Shown here: piece after piece, positions 39,443 to 49,859 of the stretch
Position numbering within the stretch: position 1 is the first letter of the stretch
Layout of the letters: every line of letters starts with the position of its first letter
Position numbers and translations under genes: made by a program
Assembly (NCBI GenBank): GCA_013368325.1
Contig: JAACJK010000010.1
Location: 310,001-374,000, forward strand
Direction: 5' to 3'
From: Ephemerocybe angulata
Lineage: Eukaryota > Basidiomycota > Agaricomycetes > Agaricales > Psathyrellaceae
DNA length: 64,000 nt
The notes under the pieces: generated by a model
What the model saw: only the letters and a program-made list of their open reading frames with translations
Databases searched by the model: none
Told to the model about the DNA's origin: nothing

Positions 39443-39703
39443 TAGAAGACACAGGCCGTGAAACAACTTTACCATTGGCAAGCGTCGGTATCACACATTC
39501 ACTCGATTACGCCCAATACAATCCGCCAGCCAGCGTCCTCCCAGCATCTCTTGCTACAGCCTGCCTTTACCCAGTAGCTGTTAACATAAATCCATTGGGT
39601 ATATCCATCCTAATAAATAACAAAAGCCCGCAAAACACAGAGAATCATGTCCATCCTGTCCACTGTCCAGGCCGTCTCGTCCAAGCAACACTCCAGACCT
39701 CAA

Positions 39704-41122
39704 CTACATGATAACACAGTCCTTGTCCTGCTTCTGGTCCGCCTCCAATTGCGCCAACACAACTTTCTCCTCCGCACTCAAAAGCTATAACCGCAGTTAG
39801 CACTTCTGCCTTCGAAGAAGGAAGGTATGAAGCAGGACTCACCCCCTTCTGATTCCTCGCCCGCATTCCCTTCAGTCGGCTCTCTCGTTCAGCTTTAGCT
39901 CGTCTATGATGAATTATAATGGACAGTAGAGTATGAAGCGGATACAGATACAGTGAGATGATACAGGCGGAGGCGTGAATGAGAGGGCCGAAGAGGATGG
40001 ATCAAGCAGTGGCGAAGATAGAGCGAGGGATGAAGGATTGCACGTTGAGCATGTTGATTATAGGCGTAGGCCCAGTTTCCGATTCATTATGCGGATTAGG
40101 TATCGTAGAGAGCGGCAAGGTAAGAGGCGTAGCAGTCGTAAGCGGAGTTGTAGACGCGGCAGCGGCAGGACGGGAAGAGGTGGAAGACGAGGGAAGGGAG
40201 ACAACGCTAAGGCTTCATGAGCATGCACACAACGCAGCAGTCAAAGTCACTTACCGGTCAGTCTGCCTGAACACATTGTTCCCTGCAGGTTTCCCTGGGG
40301 TCGATGCTTGCGCATTGGCAGCAGCGGATGCCACCGACCGCTTCACATTCGCGACGGCCACCGAGGCCTTCGCGTTGAGGTTCTTCGCCGCGTCGCTGGC
40401 ACCGGAAAACGAGGGGAGACGCATGGCTTCAGAAACTTGAGATTGGGTGGATCCTAAAAGTCGGGACTGGGGCGCTCTGCAGGTATGGTCGGAGGGGAAC
40501 CGGTGTGCAGGGCAAAACTGTTGTCTGCATGTCTGTAAATGTCAAAAAAATGCAACAGCAAAAATGTTGCGCTGGCGTTAGTGACCGTGCCGGATGTCTC
40601 GTCCTGTCAGGGACAAGGCCCAGGGGCGGGATCTAAATGGAGTGACGTACGTCGCATTTAATGGGCGAGAACAGGACCTTTCTACAGGTTCCCTTCGCAC
40701 AGTGCGGTGTGTTCTTCGCCTGAGTCTTCCCCGTCAAGACGCTGCACTCTCTTTCAAAGTGCAGCTCCAGTCGCTCGTTGGGATCCTGCCCTGGTCGCAC
40801 GGCGACCGGGATGTGACAGAAGGGACCTATCCGATACCAACCATTCAGCCAATCAGTCAAGCGGGGGTCGGGAGGAAAGAGACGTACAGTCAGGAGCGAC
40901 CCTGTTGTGCTTCGTCTCGTCGTACTCGGGGCACTTGTGGGCGTCGACCTTGTAATGCTCCTGGCAGAACGAGGACTCGCAGTGCGGGCACTTGAACGGG
41001 AGGAAGTCGACCAGCCGGCACAGCGGATCCGCACACTGTGCTCCGATATTCAGCATCTGCACATCGGGCTCCAGAGCCGGTGCTTTCGAGGTCGAGGGTC
41101 GTGGGGTAGCCTGTCTGGACAT
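39704..41122 (-). CDS. ZFAND2/AIRAPL-like AN1 zinc-finger protein with C-terminal CaaX box
   Basis: Exons 40888-41122, 40651-40826, 40255-40532, 39843-39903 and 39704-39784, 276 residues. First AN1 finger: CADPLCRLVDFLPFKCPHC / SFCQEHYKVDAHKCP. The middle segment CPFCHIPVAVRPGQDPNERL and a second finger (HCAKGTCRKVLFSPIKCDTC / QQFCPAHRFPSDHTC) follow in the ZFAND2 order. The C-terminal part is basic, ending in a charged helix (SAEEKVVLAQLEADQKQDKD) and CVIM, a good farnesylation motif. Animal AIRAPL is likewise prenylated and links proteasomes and Cdc48 to ER quality control. The helix could be a ubiquitin-interacting motif (inference). The intron 39904-40254 is long (351 bases). Confidence 0.88.
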
Positions 41123-41440
41123 CGTCGTCGTTGTCGTGGGCGTAGCGATTGTAGTGGCGGTAGTGGTGGGTATGGGGAAGAATAGAGAGTGTGTCTGTGT
41201 CCGTGGTTTCGCCTCTTATATGGCCCAATCCTGTGCAGCGCTTACGCGTCGTCCTCGTCGTGCTGCATAAGAGCTCAAGCGCTGATGAAGCACTGTCGGG
41301 AACTTGCTCGAATCGGCGCGGCGCTTAGTAAGCTGCCGCGCCTCTAATTAGCGCGCAGACCCGCACGTGGTGGGCCAGCGCGTCTTGCTCCCAACCCCCA
41401 CACGCACCAACAGCGCGTCCGGGAAGGCGCTCAAGCACTT
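41123..41440. promoter_or_regulatory. Divergent promoter between the AN1 gene and the histidine-phosphatase gene
   Basis: 318 bases between head-to-head genes. No TATA box identified. Confidence 0.35.
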
Positions 41441-42613
41441 ATGGTCAAGATTACCTTCGTCAGTAAATGCGAGGACAGCGAGCTCAGATGCTGATTATAC
41501 TTCAGGTCAGGCATGGGGAGTCCGTAGATAACCTGGTAGGTCTTCACTTGCCTTAGAGATAGCCCCGAGCTGATTGCGACATTGTGCGCAGAAAGACGTC
41601 TGGGCCGGCTCAAAAGACTCACCACTAACTAACCATGGTCTGTTTACTTGAATATCTATGCATATATGCGCTCTGACACTGCCTAGGCATGAGAGTACGC
41701 GCATACATGCACCCGAGCTACTGCTTTAGAGTCCTAAGCTGACACGTTCTCGCGCCCTGATAGCAAGCAGAGCATCTTGCCCTCTCCTTCTCCTCTCTCC
41801 CCATAACAGCAATCTACACCTCTAACCTGGGCCGCGCTCAGCTAACCGCGAAGGCCATCTTAGCAGCCCAGCCTCCCTCGAACAAAGTACCTCTGCATAC
41901 AAGCGAGCTCCTGCAGGAGCAGTCCTTCGGTGCGGCCGAAGGCAAGAGCTACAAAGTGAAGAGGAACGAAAAGATGACGACAGCCGAGCATTACGCACGA
42001 GGCATCTTCCCGACGGTGTACAACAGGAACGAACGCTTTCCAGGCGGAGAGAGCAAGAATGACGTCGCAGCTCGAGCACGGCGGTTTCTCGACGAGGTCC
42101 TGATGCCCTACGTCTGGCAAGAAGACGTAGAGAAGAACGCGGACGAGTCTGGATCGTCTGACGACGGCCCTGGTCTTCCAAAGAAACCTATTCATATAGT
42201 CATTGTCAGCCATGGCCTGTTCATCCCAGAGCTTGTCGCTCTCCTGGCTATGAAAGACGAGAAGATGGCGGGGAAGGAGGCTGATGTTAGAACAAACGTC
42301 CGCGGTATGAGGAATACGGCGTGGACGAGGGTTGAGTTTGGCTTCAAGGTCAGCGTCTGCCTTGCGCAAAGAGTCCGACGGACTGACGTTATAGTAGCGT
42401 ACCGAGGAAGCGAACGCGACAGTGGAGAAGACTCTAAAAATCAGGTTCACCCACGTAAATGTTTCGCCTCATCTGGAGAAACTGGTAAGTGGTAAAGCAC
42501 ATCAACCGCGTCGCAGTACCTGAGTATCATCTCAGCAGCGACAAAAGGGAGGGATCGCGCGCCTGGCGCACGATCCAGCACAGAAGGACATTCGCACATT
42601 CTTTGCTCGATAG
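41441..42613 (+). CDS. Histidine-phosphatase (phosphoglycerate-mutase-like) superfamily protein
   Basis: Branch 1 histidine phosphatase, cytosolic, substrate unknown. Exons 41441-41458, 41506-41535, 41592-41637, (uncertain part), 41810-42348, 42398-42484 and 42536-42613. The catalytic RHG motif is formed across intron 1 (MVKITF/VRHGESVDNL). Then come KDVWAGSKDSPLTNH, AIYTSNLGRAQLTAKAILAA, ELLQEQSFGAAEGK, ERFPGGES and the second catalytic histidine VIVSHGLFIPE. The C-terminus ends ARLAHDPAQKDIRTFF. Joining exon 3 straight to 41810 stays in frame but skips the helix normally found between TNHG and AIYTS, so a short exon in 41638-41809 may be missing, perhaps using a GC donor near 41762. Confidence 0.8.
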
Positions 42614-42729
42614 AAGATTGCCTTGCTTCGCGTTTCTGGGAATCAGACAGTGCTGATCAGGTATTAAAGAAGAATCATAAGTGTACAATACAATGAATGG
42701 ATCGGCCGTGGAAGGATATGAAGCGCCTG

Positions 42730-43698
42730 CTATCGCTTCCGTTTCTTCGCAGACCGCGTCGATGCGGCGCCTCTCGCCCCAGCGCCTCGTCCGCGTTTCG
42801 ATGATTTCGAGCCGCCTCTTCCGCGCGTAGGCTTTGGTGAAACCGAGCGTGCTGACCGAGGATCCCTCGTCAGTAAGAACGCAGACTCGCAAAGATGTAG
42901 GGAACGCACGCGAAGGTTCCCGCATCTCCGTATCCTCCTCATCCCCGTAGTCCGTCCCAGCATCCGTCCCCGTTACCACGCTCTCGCGTGGTGTCTCCGG
43001 CATCGTCTCGTCCCCGCTCTCTTGCGTCAGAGCGCTGCTATCGCTGTCCCCGCCAATCAAGCCCGCAAGCTTGCTCTGACTCTTGCCACGTTTCTTCGAC
43101 CCTTTCTGGCGCTTTGACGCCGTCGATGAGGAGGTTGGCGGTGGGGGTGGTGTTGATACAGGTGCAGCGCCAGGGGTCGAGGGCGTGGAGGCGGTCCCGC
43201 GCATACGGCGCTCCAAAATAAGGTTTTCGACGTCGTCGTCATAGGGGAGTTGGAATTCGGCGCGGAAGAAGGGGTGGTTGGCAAGGTTCTCTTCGGGATC
43301 CGGGGAGGGTATAGGGATGGGCAACGAGTTCTTATGTGGAGTGTAGAGGTTCTCATGTTCGTAGTCCTGCACAGACGTTCAATACGAGTGGCATCGAGAG
43401 GGAAGGAGGAGGACAGGGGAAATTGGGGACGTACTGCAGCCTCCAACGCGTCGAGGTTGTAACACGACCTCAGTTTGTTCCAGATGGCTTCGGGGGCGAC
43501 CCAGCGGCTGGTGTCTTTGTATATTGCATTACGAATGGCGAGGACATGGAAGAAGCGGTGGATGCCTACAGGTCGTGCGCGCATGATGGACCTGAAAAAG
43601 GTGATCTCGCCGGGGGTGGTGTTGAGGAACGCTTCATCGTCGGAGACGGCGGTGGGCGACGACGACGACGACGACGACGAAGCGGCGGCTACGGTCAT
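42730..43698 (-). CDS. EAF7: NuA4 histone acetyltransferase subunit Eaf7 (MRGBP family)
   Basis: Chromatin protein that joins NuA4/TIP60. Exons 43435-43698, 42910-43366 and 42730-42851, 280 residues. The conserved Eaf7/CT20 region is at residues 25-100: EITFFRSIMRARPVGIHRFF, HVLAIRNAIY, VAPEAIWNKLRSCYNLDALE, then HPFFRAEFQLPYDD. The N-terminus carries a run of eight serines encoded by a GAC/TCG trinucleotide repeat (about 43658-43680). The C-terminus is Lys/Arg/Gly-rich (KPTRGRGGSKSSKRGRGAGA ... KKRKR), a likely nuclear localisation signal. The last intron was placed so that this basic end is in frame. Confidence 0.9.
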
Positions 43699-44024
43699 TG
43701 CGCGAGACCAATCTAATCACAGCGGAGAAGGAAGCTTGTTACATTTCCCCCCTTTGTTTGGGTCTGCGTCGCCGAATGGGTCCACGGCCACGTGGGGAAC
43801 GCGCCCTTTGCCGAGACCTGCTGCGCAATGTGCCCGGCATCCGCTTTGACTTGGATTTTGACTCCTTCGTGGGCGACGACGCGCTGAGCAATGTGCCCGG
43901 CATCCATGCCTTCGACTCGGATTTTGACTCCTCCGTGGACGACGAAACATCCTACTATCCATAAATACATCTGCTTCTGGGGACCCTACCCCCCATACAA
44001 TCAGGGAAACACTCTTTCTTGAAC
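43699..44024. promoter_or_regulatory. Divergent promoter between EAF7 and F-box copy 3, with a tandem repeat
   Basis: 326 bases. Contains two imperfect tandem copies of a roughly 60-base unit (43826-43946), listed separately. Confidence 0.4.
43826..43946 (+). repeat. Two-copy imperfect tandem repeat, unit about 60 bases
   Basis: Copies start GCAATGTGCCCGGCATCC near 43828 and 43890 and both continue into GGATTTTGACTCC and GACGACG. They are in the same plus-strand open frame (NVPGIRFDLDFDSFVGDD / NVPGIHAFDSDFDSSVDDE). Confidence 0.7.
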
Positions 44025-45784
44025 ATGGCGCTGCAGGACGACGAGTCTCTACTTCCTCCCGACCTCTGGTTTGAGGTCGCAACTCTTGTAGAGCCTCGCG
44101 ACGTGTTGACCATGAAGTTGGTGAGCGCTCTTCTAGGCAGAAAATAACTAAGAGTTCTGACATCCCACCCAATTCGCCAGGTATGCAAAACGCTGCACCA
44201 GATCTTCGCAAGCCGAAAGCTCTGGGTATATGTGTTACTTTCCGTCTGCCACCAACACAGTCTCTTCCTACCATCCTATCCTATCGGCGACATGGCTCTT
44301 GACGAGCTCCAACGTGCAGCGCTCGGACCTTACCGCTGGGCTAGGTTAATCAGACGCAAGGGGAAACGCTCCGTACAGAGAAACGCGAGTATACGTGTGC
44401 TAAAGCCGTTGAAGAAAAGTGCACATGTTCTGGAGTCGGCCGATCACTTGCAATTTCTGGTTCCTGGAGGCAGATTTCTGCTTACTGCTCGGTGGAAATC
44501 CCTATTTCTCTGGGATCTGGGAGCTGTTGGGCGCCCATCGTTGTCCCGGTACCCCACCCTGATTGTCCACAAGTCTTTCCGACAGGAAGGATTTGCCCTT
44601 CAAGAGCTGACAGTCATTCCTCTCAACAAGACCACTCTGAGGATTGCGGTCTCACTGGTGGGGAAAGAAGAGATGTAAGTGCGGAGCCATATACGTGGTA
44701 TATATGCAGAACTGACAATGGCTTTGAAGGTTAATATTCAAAGTTTACGATATCTCTCCTGGTACCCAAGAAGCAAAGCTCAAACGAGTGGGCTCACTCA
44801 CTGTGCAGACTAAGAGTCAAGAGGGTACAAACCGGATTATATGCCAGGACCTCATGATACATGGCAATCGTTTACACGCCTCGCTCACATCACCCAGTAG
44901 CTCGTTCATCTGGGATTTTTCAACGGACCGCTACACTCTTGGGCCTCGGCAAATGGGTGATTCCTTGAGTGCAAGCCCTCCGGTGAGTTCCATCCTCAAC
45001 CAGCATTCTTATCTCACTTTGACCTATCTTGCTGTAGAAGGTGTTCACTGGGACCTCGGTAATAGAGTTCGGCAGAGACGGTATACTGGTGTGGGTCATA
45101 CCATTCTCAGACATACACACAGCAAAGGTCATCCAAGGCGTCCCCGTCAATCTCCTCGCGACCTCATTCGAGTACACAGGATATAAGCATGAGGTTCCGT
45201 ACCCAACGTGGAGAGCCCTGCCTACCCTCATGACCACGGTCCACCCCCCTTCTCCCTGGCATCATGGCTCCGTGTTCCCAATCACCTTCAATATTATTCG
45301 AGAGAGATTGGCGCAAACTGGAAGGTCCAATGATTCTGCCACTTGCCATCGCTATCAATTGGACGTGAAGGCGGATCTCCAAGACCCTTTCAATGCTTTG
45401 AAGATCGATGTCACCTTCAAGGTGTTGGGGAAGTTCTACTTGCCTTCAGGGTGGTCCTACACACCGCAGGTGTCCGCTGCTCCTGTAGCAGGCTTAGATG
45501 GCTGCTATTCAGGCATGACGTTGATGAAGATGTTCTTACCTCGGATGATGGTAGGAGGCGATTCCGAGGAAGTGATCTACAGCATGTCCTCGTTGTCGTC
45601 TCGTCGAGGCACGCCGAGGATCTGGGCAAAGGTTACACCATTGCTGAGGTCATCCCCCAAGAGCCAGACAATGACGCAGCTTGTGTGCTCGGCGACAGGT
45701 CGCATTGTGTATACAGTACAAGAAAGTGACCCAGCAGTCAGGGAGACTCGTGTTAGTGACTATCTTTCACCGTGGCTCAAATAA
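44025..45784 (+). CDS. F-box protein, paralogue 3 of 3
   Basis: Exons 44025-44120, 44181-44674, 44730-44982 and 45038-45784, 529 residues. F-box LPPDLWFEVATLVEPRDVLTMKL / VCKTLHQIFASRKLWVYV, then FLPSYPIGDMALDELQRAAL, LQFLVPGGRFLLTARWKSLF, SSSFIWDFSTDRYTLG, KVFTGTSVIEFGRDGILVWV, YPTWRALPTLMTTVHPPS and a C-terminal VCSATGRIVYTVQES ... VSDYLSPWLK. Same four-exon plan and intron phases as copies 1 and 2; its exon 3 start adds Leu-Ile relative to them. Open throughout. Next gene on the same strand is secreted lysine-rich copy B. Confidence 0.88.
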
Positions 45785-47151
45785 ATGTACTGCTATAACC
45801 ATGGTAGTATACTTAACGCATACTGTTCACACCGTCGCGCCCAAGGAATCCCGCCATCTTTAACCCGGTTTAAGTCACGCCTCGCAGCCGCGAGACGCGG
45901 TATCTGGTATGCACACATATGTGCCATCCCACTGACACTTAGAAGGCACAGCTGACCCTTACACTTCTCTCAGTGACCTCAATATACAAGTCACAGTCGG
46001 TGTCCCAATTTCTATGCTTCGCGACTGGTCGTCTTGTTAATACACTCCCGCGGAAAAGACCAGTTACTTGCGGCTCGAACTGCTGGCTACTTGTCACTAT
46101 AAGTACCTGAACTGACCGTTCCTTTCAAGTCACAATCCACGCCACCCCTTCGAACCCGGGTCCCGGTGTACGCGTCCTGCGTGAAATCATCCAATCTACA
46201 GCGAAAAAAATATTGGACTTTCCGGCTAACGGCATGTTTTCTTTTTGTACATACTGTTTATACTGTTCGGGAATATATAGGCGCCCCTGAGCGCTTAAAT
46301 TCGGGGGTCTTGCCCACAAGGACAATGGTTCACACATTTCGTTAACTGAGGGGTATCGGAGCTCTTAAAGCCCACGATGTAAGAAGACGTACCGACGAGT
46401 CAGTTGATTCGAATCCGCATTCACGACCGCTGGCCTTCCCAGACGCTCCAAAAAGGCCCAAAAATGCAAATCAGAACCATCATATACATATCAGACTCGG
46501 TCGATACATCAAGAAGCAGTTCCCTGTTGTTAAGGCAGAGGCTTAAAGCGCGAGGCAGGGCACGGCTGCACGTGGGCTGCGCGGCTCATCGAAAGAAGGT
46601 GTTCTTCCAAGGGCATAGTAAGTAGGAGCACATGGACGTTGAAAGGAAGCAAAAGCGCTGGAGAGTGAGCTTTCTAGGAACAAAATTAGGCTCGTATATT
46701 GTACAGACCTCCTCATCGCGCTCCAGCGCTCCGCAATGTATTTTAATACTTAGGGTCTAAGCTTGAGGCTGCTTGAGGGAAGCCCCACTTAGGCGGACTT
46801 AGAATAACCTATTTATGGATGTCCGCCGTACGCGGAGCCGAGTCCACTGCCCAGAAGCCTTAGGCTCAAGGGCAAAGAGAACTTCCAGTTCGCCTTCGTA
46901 GCATGCGGTCGCCGTGCCTTGACTCTCACAGTCTCTCATCCTCCCAACCACTCCCTGATTTTAATTTGGCGCGGGCGCCGGAGGACCTTCGACGAAGGTA
47001 TAAAGGCAAGAGGGAGGCGATGCTAATTCCTCAGAGCGTTTGATACGTCCCTCACCCTCCACATATTCAGCAATCGCCGGTCGATTGAGCACTTACTACT
47101 TCCCATCAACTCTTAACCTTCCAACACTCCAATTCCCCGCCCTCCAGCACC
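45785..47151. other. Intergenic region upstream of lysine-rich gene B
   Basis: 1.37 kb with only short ORFs. A TATA box (TATAAAG) lies at 46999-47005, directly preceded by the short palindrome CCTTCGACGAAGG (46986-46998). A tRNA-like string near 46140-46155 was rejected. No gene recognised. Confidence 0.45.
46999..47005 (+). promoter_or_regulatory. TATA box of lysine-rich gene B
   Basis: TATAAAG, about 150 bases upstream of the ATG at 47152, with a 5-bp inverted repeat immediately before it. Confidence 0.5.
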
Positions 47152-48270
47152 ATGAAGTCTACATTCCAGTCTCTCGCCGTCGTCTCCGTTCTTGCCCTTA
47201 GCACCCTTGTTTCCGCCTCTCCCATCCCATTTGAAGATGTCGATGCTCGCGATGCCGGTCTTGGCTATGACGAAGTCGATGCCCGGGATTTCGATCTTCA
47301 TTACGACGAGGTCGATGCTCGGGAGTTCGATATCCAGTACGAGGAGGTCGATGCTCGAGACTTCGACCTTGGATACGACGAGTATGATGCCCGTGATTTC
47401 GAGGTCCGTCTTCGTATTTCTATCCCTCCGAGCCCTGACTTATCGACATGTGCTTTTGATTAGGTCGACGATTTCTTGTTTTCTCGGGCCGCAGCTGCCA
47501 AGATAGCTGAAGCAACGCTCAGGAAGATCGCCCAGAGCAACGGCGCTTTGAGACATGGCATCAAGGACACTGCTGACAGGGCGGTTGAGAAGGGAGTGGA
47601 CTTTTACGATGCTGTTACATCGGACCATGAGCCTAAACCCTTGAAGAAGGACCAGTGAGCACAGGTTTCTTGACTGCATGATGAAGACCGGATACTCAGT
47701 CCCAATCCTCTAGGCTTCATGAGGCGATGAAGTTGCCAGATCTCCATCCCAAAAAGCAGGAACCTGTGAAGGAGTATGTGAAGGAGTATGTGCTTAATCC
47801 TCTGTCCCGATATCGAGCTCCCGTGTGACTGACGCCTTTGATTCTATAGGAAGCTTCCCGGGCTTAGCGGCTCGAAGATGGCGCCCGTCCCCAAAAAGCA
47901 GTCAACACTTGAAGCGTAGTTCCATGTCTACCTATGCCGGATTCCAGTTTTCCTGACTTCTGTTGCGATGACCAGTGTGAAGGAAGCCAACCCCCAGTGG
48001 AAAGCTGGCGGTGGTTCGGGTGGTGCTTTTTGCTCTCGAGAGCTCGGCGGATCTTGCACTAAGCCTGCCGCGAAGAAGGTGGCTGCTACAAGGGGCGCCG
48101 CTGCGACCAAGAAGGCCAAGAAGTCGGGCCCGTCCAAGAAGGCAAAGAAGTCGAAGAAGGCCCCCATCAAGAAGGCTAAAAAGGCGGCCACCAAGAAGGC
48201 GACTCCCAAGTTAAAGAAAACTGGCCACAGCCAAACGCGCCGCCGGTCCCAAGGAGGTAGCAGCAAGTAG
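47152..48270 (+). CDS. Secreted-type acidic-repeat protein with histone-H1-like lysine tail (family copy B)
   Basis: Exons 47152-47403, 47464-47654, 47714-47785, 47850-47915 and 47976-48270, 291 residues. Signal peptide (MKSTFQSLAVVSVLALSTLV / SA), then five tandem acidic repeats of about 12 residues in exon 1 (DARDFDLHYDEV type). The helical domain is DDFLFSRAAAAKIAEATLRK ... HGIKDTADRAVEKGVDFYDA. Short Lys/Pro linkers, NPQWKAGGGSGG, two cysteines (FCSREL, SCTK) and a tail of KKAKK-type repeats follow. The intron before VDDFLFSR has the same place and phase as the one before the matching helix of copy A, as does the next intron, so the two genes are paralogues. The 12-base repeat near 47762-47785 offers two equivalent donor sites. 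Function unknown. Confidence 0.8.
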
Positions 48271-48912
48271 TTGTAGTTCCGAGGTTTCTGTCAATAGTTG
48301 AGGTGTTAGTAGCGTTCGAATTCTGCCTCAGTGGCAATCATGACAACGAATAATGTTGGGCTTTCATTTTGACCTTCAGTTGTACGATATCATGACTTTA
48401 CGTCGCTCGTCCTGCATAGTTGAGTTCGCTGGTCCACTTCCAGGCAGTGGAGGGGGTGTCAATATCTTGGTAGAAAGTAGTGCTCGGTGATTCAGAGTCC
48501 TTAGCTTTAGTCGACGAAAGGATATACCTGAAAGTCATATTCAGGCTATGTATGCCGATTCCCATCAATAGAGTCGAGGTAATATGGTCGAGTTTTCGGG
48601 CGGCATGGTGGTGGTGGTGGTGGTAAGGAAGATCGGCAGCGTCCCGGCGACTTGTATGGTTTGAATTGCCGGTCGTTTAAGCCTCCGACGCTCAGCGCTC
48701 AAACGTCCATCATCCGGCTCCGACATACTTACTTGTGATGGGAATGTCCTCGTCACAAAAATGGTACAATCGTGCTCGAGAACAATATACAGATTCATCG
48801 AGTGTATAGTGTCATCGACTCTACAAAATGATAACCTGCCCCGGCCCCTTCCTAAAATTCTATTGAAAACGAGCCCATTGATTACCTTCCTTCAAAACTT
48901 CACCCATTTCCC
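48271..48912. other. Intergenic, convergent 3' ends
   Basis: About 640 bases between lysine-rich gene B (+) and the small acidic gene (-). Contains a short GGT microsatellite near 48603-48626 and nothing else recognised. Confidence 0.4.
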
Positions 48913-49503
48913 TTACTCAGAAGCCCGTCCAGCCAGTCTTGTCTCTTCCCAGCCTCCTTCCTCATCTTCCCACACGTTCTCCCAATCTTCTCTATCTTCA
49001 TCCTCGCGCTCACGCATGAAAATGTAGGAGTCGAGGGTCATGGGCGACTCATCCCTACTATCGATCGATGCTTTGAGGCCTCTCAAATAGTTCTCCCTTA
49101 TGTTCCGAATCTCCCGCTGCTCGGGAGTCTCCCTCGCAAGCATCTCCCTTCTCTCTGCACTTGTCTGTTGTCTCAGGTTTCCATCCGCTCCCCTGATGTA
49201 GGTTGTGCTTGCTCGGGGTTCTTCATCATCTTCAGCCTCAATCGGCAGATCTTGTAATTTCCACAAGGTGAGCACTGAACGAAAGAATCTCGGGAGTCAC
49301 TGCTTACTGTTCTCAATTTCGAGGTCTCCATAGAAGTCGTTCGGCCCATCGACATCGCCGAAATGGTCCTCGTACTCGTCATGACATTCCTCCTCGTCGT
49401 ATTGGTCTGAATCTTCAACTCGAACTCCCTCCAAATCATCAGCTGTCGATGTCCAAGACTCCATTTTAGCCTTGCGCTGTCCATTGTAGGTAGGAGGATA
49501 CAT
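48913..49503 (-). CDS. Small acidic/charged protein, paralogue 2 of 2
   Basis: Exons 49308-49503 and 48913-49250, 177 residues from the Met before YPPTYNGQ; in-frame Mets at 49536 and 49599 are alternatives. A minus-strand TATA-like run lies near 49609-49616. Acidic, aromatic N-terminal part (DQYDEEECHDEYEDHFGDVD), then a charged helical region (TYIRGADGNLRQQTSAERRE, ARETPEQREIRNIRENYLRG), the motif MTLDSYIFMRERE and a very acidic end with tryptophans (DWENVWEDEEGGWEE). Same order of segments as the gene at 29838, but with a different C-terminal extension (acidic instead of basic). No known family. Confidence 0.6.
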
Positions 49504-49859
49504 ACTGTTGCACGAAAGGGGGACTTCTTCTATCATATTGCCTTGGATTTGCTGGGGGGTTGTGGTCGGGAGTGAGGGTGGGCAGTGTACGAGAGCCATT
49601 GGACCAAGGATATATAAGTAACCCCTTCGCTGAAACACGTCGAAACACAAGAGAAAATCTTGACAAGGTGAGTGATCTCCGACATTTTGGGTGCGGAGCC
49701 CTGGACAAGCCCAGGAAGGAAGACTGGGGAAAACCTGCAGCCCTGTCGATCTGATTCCTGAATACCCCTCTCCGTTCTCGAGGTGGCCTGCTGCACATGG
49801 GATCCGGAGGATTTGGCGCGTGCAGGAAAGGAAACATAGGAATGGGCTTTACGGCGGCG

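Noticed and set aside
39979..40440. 153-codon plus-strand frame with Ala/Val runs
   Set aside because: Antisense to the AN1 gene's third exon and its long intron.
46130..46160. tRNA-like GGTTCGAA string
   Set aside because: Bases after the B-box core do not match, and no D-stem, anticodon stem or acceptor stem could be drawn.
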